Assembly (NCBI RefSeq): GCF_002078875.1
Contig: NC_034414.1
Location: forward strand, 11,709,348-11,773,347
DNA length: 64,000 bases
Source: Numida meleagris
Taxonomy: Eukaryota; Chordata; Aves; Galliformes; Numididae
Reading direction: 5' to 3'
Shown here piece after piece: positions 28,801 through 40,800 of this stretch. The notes under the pieces are model-generated. The model was not told the DNA's origin. It saw only the letters and a program-made list of their open reading frames with translations, and ran no database searches. Every line of letters starts with the position of its first letter. The stretch's first letter is position 1. The translations under genes and the position numbers were made by a program.

Positions 28801-31800
28801 TCTGCTCCACTAGGCCAGCACTCATACTTAATGAACTAGGAAGCGTTCCATTCTTCTCAATGGGCAGAGACTGAGCTACTTGGGACCGTGGTGCATTCGT
28901 TAAGTCTGGAAATAATGAATCAGCTTCTGTTAACGCATGCTTAGCCTTCCCCTTCTTAGTTTCTAGAGCTTCTTTTCTGTGGATATAACGCTCCTCTTCC
29001 TCCTTTTCTCTTCTTATCTCTTCACGCTTATCATACCCGAGCATTTCAGCAGATTTTTGATAACTTTCTTTTTTGTCTGCAATCTCTGCCTTCACACACG
29101 CTTTACAGGCATCCACATGATTGACCTGGGGAACAGCTTGCTGATCCACTTTTTCGGTTTCTCTGAAAAGAAAACATATGTTGGTAATGAACACTGCTTA
29201 ACTGCCAGAAGTTGATGTGGCCTCGTTAATATTTTAGAAAGGATATCTAGAAAAGCACCTTCTCTAGGTTGCTTTGAATTTGACAGATAGATATGGTCAA
29301 CGAAACTCAAGTTGTTATCTCTGTTAGATGAAAGTTACCTTTGCAAGAATCTTTTATAAGCAGCTGTAAAATAACCGAAAATATTAATACTGTATGCAAA
29401 GTGCTCAACTAGTGTAATGCTATGAACAAATAACTATAGAAAAAGAAGTCTTCCTATCCTAGGATGCACTGAAAGCCAAAAAACAAAAACAACTGCCAAC
29501 TGTGTATTTTGAAGTCAAAGAAGTCTTTCACATATTCATAGATGCCCTAGGGACTAGTAAATTCTGGCAAGAGGACAGATCATCTACATCTGATTCAGTA
29601 CTATCATTGTCCATGGAATCTACAATTTTGCTATTCCTAAATAAAATAAAATTAAATTAAATCTCCATTTTTCCTAAAACATGCCATTTGTGGTACTTAT
29701 CTATGATCTAAATATTTTTAAAGTGCCGTACCAGAATTCTTGATATAAAATTTACAATACACTACAAAATGTCTAAGGGTCCAAAAAGCTTTATGCTGCT
29801 TTTGACACATAATACATTTCATTTGCAATTTTCTTCATCTCTTTATAGTCATAAACTTCTCTACATGATTCTTCTCTAGCAGTTTAATAGTAGCACTGAT
29901 CTCTGGGTATCACCTCATTTTCTCTAAACTACGTTCTGTTTCCTTAAAGCTTTATAGAAGGTGGATTCCAAGTAAATGTCACAAAACAATCCTTTTCACC
30001 TCACTCTGATTTAGTTTTGCAAAATTAATGGTCTACTAGGAGGGCTCTGAGCAACCTGATCGAGCTGCGGATGTCCCTCTTCACTGCGGGACAGTTGGAT
30101 TAGGTGACCTTTATAGGTCCCTTTCAACTCTAAAAATTCTATGATTCTGTGATGATTAAGGACACTATCAATACTTCTAATGAGCCAGGCTTCCACAATT
30201 TTTCTTTCAATTACTCCTATCCTTATAAAGAACATAAAGAAAAACAAGTAACAGGCCACACATTATTTGAAATTAAAATTAATTTCAGCAAATTTTAACA
30301 CAAAATCATATCGGGTGTAAAGGTCTAGAAGAGACTACTACTACATTGGACATTTGCTTATATTGTATTATATTTACTAGAAGCAAGCACTAGTGCAAGA
30401 TACTCTGAGAAACTGCACTATTTTAATTCTCAGAGCCCCATGGGTTAAAAGCAGGGCTACCCCGCAGTACAGAGAGGCTTCTTTCACAAGGGCTTGTAGG
30501 GAAAGAATCACATTCCCAAAGTCAAAACATCAAGAAGGTTATATCAATCTTAAGGGAAAACTGGAAGCCCGTGAAGGCACAGTGCCTCAAGCACTGTTAA
30601 AGAACCAAAGTACATCCGCCTTTTACAACTGTACTTTTTTCTAGACTGAAGAAAATATATAACTCATAAAATTACTAAAGGCCGCCAAAGTAAGCCAAAA
30701 ATAAGCAGTTAATACCTGCATAAATTAGCTAATAACCATAACCCTATGCATTTATAATGTACTCATTTTTAACATTCTTCTCCCTCTTAACAGGGCTCTG
30801 ATCCTAGTTCTAAACACTCGACTGAAACAACTCATTGTTCTTTTTGTCTTTTGCTTTCTATTTACCTTTCTTACAGCTGCTATTTGGCTGTTGCATGTGT
30901 GAATTTTTCCTCACAAACAACTGTAACTTCAATTTCCTAAAAATATGTATATAGAAAAGAAATCCGTGCTATTAAATGGGGGCATACAGTTTATTTATTG
31001 CTAGCTAGCTGGTTTGCAACAGGAACAAGTTGTCGCAGAAAGTAAATTACAAAGAACTACTTCTTTAAAACTGGAATAAGTTTCATAGCACACATTTACA
31101 AGTTTCACCTTCAGAAATCATCACCATCCAGTTGGTTTTTAAGCTAGGAACTGGTGTATGGAACTTGCCTCTTCAGCGAAGAGCGTGTTTGCATAAGGGC
31201 AGCCTGGTTCATGGCCCGGATCCAGCTGTTCATATCCTCCTGGGTATCTGCACTGAAGTAGTACGTCCGCATCCCTGAATGCTCTGCCTGAGAGCCAATA
31301 ACAGAATTCTTATTATAAATATATGCCCGCATCCCTGTATGAACAGCCTGTCAGAAAAAGAAACAAAAACAAAACGCAAAGAAATCAACATCGGGCAGCA
31401 CTACTATTTTCTCCCCAGAAAGTTTATTGTAACTTTTCCTGATATCTTTAAAAATAAATAAAACTTTCAGCATTCTTTGACTGAAGTTAGGGTAAGATTA
31501 TTATCTTGCCATAACTGGTAGCTCTGCAGCAATGGCACACTTTAAATTCCTCTATCTTTCCCACACTATTAGGCTACAAGTGCAGCACTTCTGTTTTCCA
31601 TAGTGGAAACTTTCAGCTTTTTAATTTTTCTTAACTGACACATTTCATTTACTGCCAATAACACACAAAACAAATGAAATTAATTTTCACTGAGACACAC
31701 GTAAGTGAGTGAACCACCACAGCTTTCTTCATAAAGCAATTTAGTCAGACAAAACACAGACCAAAGTCTTACCATTCAAGCAATTAAACTGCTTATTTAA

Positions 31801-34800
31801 GAACTGTTAAGATCTTTTGGTTAACGCGTGCACTTGAGCCCCTGTATTAGCTGCAAAATCACAAGACTTTCTGACACAGTTATTAATACTGCAGGAATTA
31901 TCAAAGTGCATAAAATACTGACAAGCGCCTCTGCATACCAAAATGTCCCATGAAATTCCACTGAAAACTAGAGGTATTCAGAAATTTCTCAGTAAACAAA
32001 TTAAACACCTAAATAGTGGTGCCACGCACAGAAACATATTTAAAACAGAATGTCTGTGTAACTTCAGGCTAACTGAATTTAATCAAATCTTATTCACCTT
32101 TGTATAAGGGACAGTATAAACATTACTATGTCATATAGCCACGTGTTTCAGGAATAGTATTTCCTCCAAGTTACTTTGCAGATTTAGTTGATGTTTAGCA
32201 CTTCAGATGCTCTTCGCTACTGTTAACAAAATGAATAGGAAAAGACTCCTTTCCCCACTTCTTCTCAAAAAGCTGAAGCAAGTATACTCAACGTGAAAGC
32301 TCTTGCAAAAATACCTAAACAAAATTAATAATTTAAATTGCTTTTAAAAAAACTAAACCTGCTATAACATACAAAAGCGAATGGTATGAAACACTGCTGA
32401 GATGGTGGGTTTTTTGAAGTGGGAAAAAAAGAAATCTGAACAGAAGTCCAAGATCCTCTCCTGCTCCACAGCCTTCGCTTCCCAGCTCCACTGGCAGATA
32501 ACAGAATACAAGGTGATATCTCTCTTCCCACCATTACCTACCTTCACAAAAGGAAGTAGGGTTTACATAAATTAAACAGCAGCTCTGATCAATTCCATAT
32601 TTAGGAACCAAGTGATTTCTTTTCATGTGTTCGACTGATTTTTTTGGGTTTGGGTTTTCTTTACTGTTGGGAGTCTTTTTGCTTTTTTGCCTTCTTGAAA
32701 ATACCACAAATGTTCCAAAAAATATGCTTGGGTAGAATTTAAATCATTGCAATTTATAATTAACATGCAGTGCAAAAGCATAGCAAGAAAAGCAGCTCCA
32801 GACATAAAAGAAATCAGTGACTTTACGGTTAGACCTTATGACTCCACAGTTCCTACATACATAATTTTGAGTCTATACACTAGAATATGGAAGTGAAGCA
32901 ACACCTACCAAAAGCAGACTACATATGCACCACTGTAGATGACACAGTAGGATCCTAACCTTCATTGGCTACATGCTTGCTGGAAAAACTACAAACATAA
33001 CAAACCAACAACAAGACCTTGGGTAACTAACTGGAGACTGTATACTTCCACCAATGCATGGATTTATTTCACTCATATGTTCTGTTCAACATAATCAGTT
33101 TCCCTTTCATGCTCCCCTTCAGTGGTGCACAGTGAACACAGGTGAAAGCGTTGCCTAAAAGGCAACGGTGAAACAGAATGAAAACGCAAAGTATGTTGCG
33201 CTACTCTCCTCTAAGAAACCGAAGCTATCGCAGCCATAAACATTGATAGCTTCAGAAAGGAAAACAGAGATGGCTTGTTGTTACCAACAGACTTTACATT
33301 CTGAAGTTTGTAATACATAAAATCAGTTAAAGGAAAATTCAAATACTTTTCAGTTACAGCCATTTATTAGTAGCATGCCTAATAAGTAGAAAGCCACTTT
33401 CTGCTCATGTCCTGTAGCTGTCACTGCTAGTAGACACAGAAGCCAGCATTTTTTTTTTTTTTGCTTGCTTGTTTTAAAGCAATAGCTATTAGGATGACTA
33501 CAGCACATGAAAAAGCCTAAAACACAGCACGTGCCACACATACATAATACACAACAGGGAAAAGTAATACTGGTACCTATTCATGCATTCAGATGCCTTA
33601 ATGTGGATAGACTGAGAAGGGAAGCAGTCTCTCTCCCAAAATGCACAGGAGAAATGGACAGTAAACCCCAAAAGCGTATCGGTAAAATAAGACATGGACA
33701 AAAAGTCAAGTTAAAATTGTGAAAAGTTTCATGTTTCTAAAGAAAATATTCAACAAAAAATTATAGTAATAAAAGTATGCAGGAACAAATATCTGCAACT
33801 GCTATCTTTATAGCAAATAGTTCAAAATCCTTAAGAGAGTAAAAGCCAGAGTTCGCAGAACGGAGGGACGGTGAGAGGAACACTTTTATAATAATTCTAA
33901 CCTTTTAGGCTTAGTGTCCCCACTAAGCTATGAAACAGAAGAAATCCTCCCTTCTCCTCATGTTTGATACTTATGAAGCATTTATGAACAAAAATTGAAA
34001 CCATATTCTGTTCCTTTATATTAAACACAACAGCATGTTACAGTCTAACTTTTCTTTCAAATAACATTGAGCTTTTTGAGAACTTCTAGATGCTGGTAAC
34101 TTCCCTCCTCTCTTCTGAATTCTAACATGACTCCCCAGACACAGGGCAACTTTTAAGTACTATGGGAGCCTAAGGAACAAAAATAGTTGAGAGAACACAA
34201 AGCAAAAAAACATGACAGCAATTTTTCTTTTCTTTTTTTTTTTTTTTAAATGAAAACCAGTGAAATTGTCCTGGTCCCAGCAGGTCTAAGCAGTGAACAG
34301 ATACTTGCATTAGTCTGTCTTGAGTATCAATAGTGAAAATACATTAAAAAAAAAATAAAATAGTACAGTCGCATCTTCCTGAAATAATGATTTGGCCTGG
34401 CTTCCTCGGCTCTGAGTGCCCTTACACTGACTGGCTAAACCTCTGAAAAAGTTTCTAGGGTAGTATCAAAGTAAAAAGGAGTTTTGTTTGTTTGGGTTTT
34501 AATTCCAGTGGTACTTCCCATCTCTTATGGAGCATCAAAGCGTATCTCACAGACTTTATTTGGTGGCACGATTTGTCTATACATACAGACACGTACTTGC
34601 ATACATTGGCTTTGCTTGAAGTTTTGTAGCTTTCTTCAGAGCAGACACTGGTAGACCTTCCAATTTTCAACAATTTGCAGTAATGTCAGATTTGTAAAAT
34701 GAATTTTCTTTCAGTATTATCTCACATTTTAACACATAAAATCAATTAAAATAGCTTTCCTGCCTGAGAGCAATGAGGCTTCTAAAGAGACAGCAATGAC

Positions 34801-37800
34801 ATTAACTTCCATAAATTGCTAATACTTACACTTAAAATTGTATTACTAAGAGGTACAGTACATTCCCTATTTGTCACAAGGAATATTTCCAGCTATATAT
34901 GAATGTCATGCAAACTTTCTCACAGTAAAATCCAAACACAGCATTTGTGATATCTCACATCTGTATCAGCAGAAAACTACCATATGAAGAAATACAATCA
35001 ATACCTACTATATGAAGAAATACAATCAATACAATCAAAACAATCAAGACGTTAGCTACAGAACTAAATGCGTGAAGATCTTAAGTTCTAAGGGTAACCA
35101 CACAACTTAATGAAAATAGTAATCACAGGACTTTGGTTGGGAGAAATAAATAATGTGAAAAGCTTGTCAAGATAGATACTTAGAAGTGGAGTTTCTGAGC
35201 AAAACAATTTAGTACACATACTCCTACACTTCCAATAGGTTTTGAATGCATCTGAACAGTCGTACGCCATTCTACAGGCCTGTCACTGCCAAGCACTTAA
35301 AGAGACACAAAATCTTAAGCGGGGCCTTAGGAGGTGATGGAAGGAACAGAAGTGGGAGAACTTCCACAGGGAATGTTTTAGCTGTTAAGTAAGCTAACTT
35401 GCTTACTTCCTAGCAAGCATATACTTTACAAACTGTCTTCTAACTACATCATATACAAAAAGCCTTCATGTATTTGCTACGTAGAATTCCTTTTAGTTTT
35501 ACAAAACAACCTTTTCAGAGTCTGAATGCTTATCTAGCTTCAAAGCTTCACTGCTACTTAAAAAAAGCCATTTAAACCGAAGCCTCTATTGGAACAAACA
35601 ATTTACAGCAATCAGACTAAGTGACAGGCCAAATGCAAAACGTGATGTGGCGCATTCTCCCACTCATTTAGGACTTAAATATGAGAAAGTCCTATCTTTA
35701 TTTCAAGCGTACTCTTCTTGAGTTTTCTATTTCTGGCTGCACTACGCTGAGACATAATGTCCGTCTATGCTCTGGCTATCAAAGCGTACTGAGGAGATTA
35801 GATAAAGGTAATGGCTGGTGAGTGACGGAATGCCAGCGAGGCCGTGCTCCCACCACAGCCGCCCACATTTGAAGCCGCCATTGCTGAATGTTGGTGTTGA
35901 GTGGGGTCCGCGCAGCAGGAATTGTTCAAAATCCACCAACTGCTCCAGGAGCTGGTTCTAAATAATACAAAACTGCAATGTCAAGCCTTCTCTAACTACC
36001 AACTGCTTGTTTCTCTACCAACTTTTTAGAAATGATCTTACACTGAAAATCCCAGTTTATTGGCTCACGCTAACTTTCAGAAAAGATTCGGATTAAAGAT
36101 TTAGGACAGATCACATAGGTACAATATCCTAGAAGGAACAGGGAAATTCTGCTTCTGAAAATATTTAACTATGTCACAACCACGGGTTCTATTCTGTGGG
36201 AAGAGAGAGGCACAATTTGGCATTGGTGACCAAGAGCTTGCCTACAGAACATATCATTTGGAAACGACATGGGTGCATGAACAGTTTTAAATCAAAAGAG
36301 AGGAGATTTAGATTAGGTATTAGGAGGAAATTCTTTACTCAGAGGGTGGTGAGGCACTGGAACAGGTTGACCAGAGAAGCTGTGGTTTCCCCATGCCTGG
36401 AAGACCAGATTTCATGGGGCCCTGGGCAGCCTGATCTAGAGCATGATTTAGTGGGTGACAACCCTGCCCTCAGCACACAGTTGGAACTGGATGATCTTCA
36501 AGGTCTCTTCCAACCAAAGTCACTCTGTGAACATATATACACATATCTACATACACACTCACACACCAGGGTTCTTTTCGCTTTATGACTGATAGCCTTA
36601 AGATGGTTAACAATCCTCATCTACACTTGATGAACATGAGCAAACACCCTTCCATGAAATTAAGAAGATTTTTTTCAAAACAGCAAAGAAACAAGATTCA
36701 AGCAGATGCTATTGCTACTTCACTTCCATTCCCAACCTGCACTAAGACTTACTCAAGAGATGTAGAAGCCTAAATGTACATTGGGTCCTCATTTTGCACT
36801 ATGCGCTTCTGCCTCAAAAAAGGCTTGAGGAGAACTTCATGAATCACTCTCATTCAATATTGGTGTAAAATGATTTTTAACAAAGGGTCCTTTGTAGCTT
36901 ATCCTGCTATCTCATGTTCAATATATTTGAAAAAGTACAACAAACATGTTCACAGAGAGCAGCAGGCCTTTCTTTAAACACACTTCTCAAGTTAATATTT
37001 GTTTAATAAATTTCAAATCATTGTACACTTGAAAATAAATCCTAATGCTACAAAAGGTAGCCTGCCATTTTAAAACACCTCAAAAAAAACCCAAGAAAAA
37101 AATTGAAAGGCAAACAGATGTTTTTTCAGCAAATATATAAAGAGAAAGATTTCTTCCAGATCTCTTAAACTACATCTGATTTAAAAAAAATGAAAAAATA
37201 GTTATTTGTTTGTTTAGTATATAGCTCACTTGCTTCTTTAGTACATAGCAGAACAGGTTCTGCTCCAAGTACCAGCATAACTTAAATTGGCAAACATGCA
37301 CTGACATTGCTGATCTTTGCCTTAATGCCGCAACTTGGACAATCAAGTGGAGGGAGGATTTACCACTGTTAAGAAGGAATTAATTTTGTATTTCATTTCC
37401 ATAGGTTTTTATAAGAATTAAGAGAATTTTAAATCATACATTTAATTTTTTTTAATTAAAAAAAAAAACCAACAGAACATTAAGCTGCATTAAACGAGTG
37501 TTTTTACCTTAAAAAAATGCAGAAAATTACTCAACGTCCCTTAGGACAATTATTGCTTCCAAACAAGAAAAGAGAAAAAATTGCATACTCTTTCTTCACT
37601 TGAAAGGAGTTGATTATACACCAAAAGTCACAGTACTGCTATTCTCTAGCTGTGAAAACTGAGCTGGTTATTTAAAAAAAAAAAAAAGAAACCACAACAA
37701 TAAAATTAAAATAAAAGCCATCAGTCCACTACAAGATCAAGTATCCTATAAAGAAAAGAAAACTCTTAATATCTAAAAGTACTGAAACAACTTATCAACA

Positions 37801-40800
37801 TTAATTTCTAATTATTAAGCTCTGAAGACAGCTATATATAGTAAAATATATATTAAAATCAATTTAGTAACAGAAAAGTGGTATGTGACATTTGAATAAA
37901 CAATCTCCTTTTGAAAAGAATTATAATAGGAAAGTAGATATTTCTGCTTACAGCAACATATTTTCTAATGCAAATAAGCACTTTAAAATGTGGTTAGCTA
38001 CCAAGTTTTGTACCCGTACCTTAAAAGAAAATTTGCGATTTATACGATCTTCAGGTCCAACAGGAGATATTACATAGCTGGGCAATGGTATGCTACCCAA
38101 CACAGATTCTTCTCTGCTATCTGCAGAACAATAATAATAATAAAATAATTTTAAACAAAAAGAAAACCTAATTCACTGCACATTTCAGCGGAATAACAAT
38201 ACATTTTCCTTTATGGACACAGAGTGGTGTATTACAAAAGGACAACAGACAACAGGCATGACGTTTGAATAAGAGAGAATTAGAATGGATATAAGGAGAA
38301 GAAATTTGCCCATGAGGACAGAGAAGTAGTGCGACAGGATGACCAAGGAGGCTGTGTCATCTCCACCACTGGAGGTTTTCAATGCATGATTGCACTAAGC
38401 CTCAGAGAGCCTGGTCTGACCTCCTTCTTTGGACAATGGTTTGACCAGGATGTTTGGATGCTTCCTAAAGTCTGAATTTTATTATGACTCAACAGCAATA
38501 ATATAGAAAAATGTTTCATTTTTAAAGAAGCAATATTGATATTTTTTTTTAATGCAGAGGTATTTTTTTATTTGCTTAATTTGGTTTGGGCAAAAGAACA
38601 CTCTTCCTGAACAAAGCTTATTTTGACAAATGAACTTTGATAGGCTGTGTAACAGAACTGACCTTCCAGTTAGCATTTTATTACAATGAAAAGACCTCTA
38701 TTACTATCAGTTTTAAAGCAATCATCAGGAGAAATGTAGTGCCCACAAACATGAATTTGAGCTTAATATTGTATAACATTTTCCAAAATTTGTAAAATCC
38801 TACTCAAAACTTAGAAATAACCTTATGTAATATTATACCATTATTCCAATTCTGAGTAAGACTACGTTTAACCTGTAGAAATATTGATTTCAGGATTTCT
38901 CACTTATATTTTCACTTGGATGAAAGCTGAGTAAATGACCTGATCTGGTTGCATTGCATTATCAAGATCAGCTATGCAACCACAAGGAAGTAGGTAACAA
39001 CTCTGAACATGGATGGCAAAAATCTTAAACTGGTATTGCTGTCAAATATTTTGTAATCTAAGCCCTGGCATATAGGAAATACAAGTTACGTGGCAAAACA
39101 TCATACAGCACCCCCTCTGGCTTGAAATTTGCCACACAATAAAGAGGAATGGACAAATCCTTGCTTTATGGTGCATTCTGTTGGAACACCTAAATGTATC
39201 TGAAAAATTCAATTAGCTAACGCTTGCAATGTGATTTGCATAGGTAAACTGTTACAAGCAAATTCAGAAGAGCTACCATTATCTACGTACCTTTGTAGTA
39301 AAACAAACAATAATCAGCAAGCACAAACCATCGTCTTTTCCATAACCGCATACCAGAGCTGTCCTGAAATGGAAGGAAGGTGATACCCTTTTCATCTGAA
39401 GAGAACAACAGCTTATCATATAGTGCTGTATCAGTGAGCAGCTTACCAGAAATCTACCCAAGTATGGCATTAATTACAAAAATAAGCATTTTATACTTTA
39501 GCAAAATATCGTATACTCAAAAAGAAGTAGAACATCCAACTATAAAATAAGCAGGTTAGAATATTCAAACTGTTAATTTTCATTAAGCAATTAAACTTGC
39601 ATCCAGAGTTCAGATTAACCCCCCACAAAATCAATGGGTATTTTTATTGTACAGCTTTGTCCCACCAAAAAGAAACAAAGGTATGCATCGTGATGGCACA
39701 AACTCCAACATGGATTGCCTTTAGACCAAGATGAAAATCACTACACATCTGTGAAATATGACCTCACATTTAAGAAAACGATCTCCTGTAATTCTACAGT
39801 CCATTTTCCACATGTTACCCATGCCTGAAATGTAATTTAATCAAATATTCCTAACGAAATAAACCAGGATGCATAACATGCAGACTTTAATGAAGTATAA
39901 TTCAATATGCCTGTGGAGACAAATGTCTCTATGTAATATACATCACCTTGTCAAAATGAGTAATATTTACATATAAATTAATTTTAGAAGCCTGTAAAAT
40001 TGCCAAACTGTAACCTCAGCATGTACAACTTACTACACTGAAGTAGGCTTTGATGAGACCAACAGCAGAGAAAGCATCTTCAACCTTTAAGTGCTTGCAG
40101 GTAGAGGTAAGTGGACAGAAGGAAATAGCTAGATGAATGCTATATATACTATTTACTTCACTCGTTATTTTTTCAGTCATATTAAGTATGCAATGACTTT
40201 CTTCCCTTTTGTTTTTCATGCTGTCAACACATATTGTGTCTGAGTTCTGATTCTGCTCTGAAAACCAATTGACTCACTTAGAGGATGTCAACAGAACTGA
40301 TCATGGAACACAGACCTCACGGAGGAGGAAGCGAACAGCTGTCAGCAATTTTTTCCTTTGTATGTAGAATCATACCTTTAAGACTCAGACTTCAGACTTT
40401 TCCTACTCATCCCTTAAACTAGGTGCTAGACCTTAATCAGCTCCTACCGGGTAATTACCCAATCAGAAACAAGTATTCTTATACGACAAACAACTTTATT
40501 CACTTTTTGCACTCAAGGATGCGTTTTGCCAGCTTCAAGATGCAGTAACTGCACAATTCTATAAGCCTGCCTTTATTTTGACACTGGTCTTGGTGACAGC
40601 AATACGTGATTCATGAGGCCCTGTCTCACTTCATCTTTTCCCTCTGCTTCTGGAGGCAAATGAATTGGAATTAAGCCTTTGATCCAGAGTATAAGGGCAA
40701 AGAAAGCAGATGGCTTTCACACCCAACCCCAGGTTAATGATGAGATCTGAAGGAGACTGAGATCAGCATGGCAGTAAGCTGGCAGGATAAAACAGTGGAA

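Larger units (their letters stand above)
31348..38019 (-). other. Intron between window exons 5 and 6 (6.7 kb)
   Basis: Contains a CR1 fragment (36290-36530), a 28-bp tandem duplication (34977-35032), two small hairpins near 33149-33253 and a CpG-rich, stop-free stretch (35790-35957). The remainder is AT-rich with several poly-T and poly-A runs. Confidence 0.85.

Noticed and set aside
31163..31169. GT donor after AGG CAA at the end of exon 6
   Set aside because: It would leave phase 0, but exon 7 requires two donated bases, so the conserved [12 protein letters not shown] frame would be lost.
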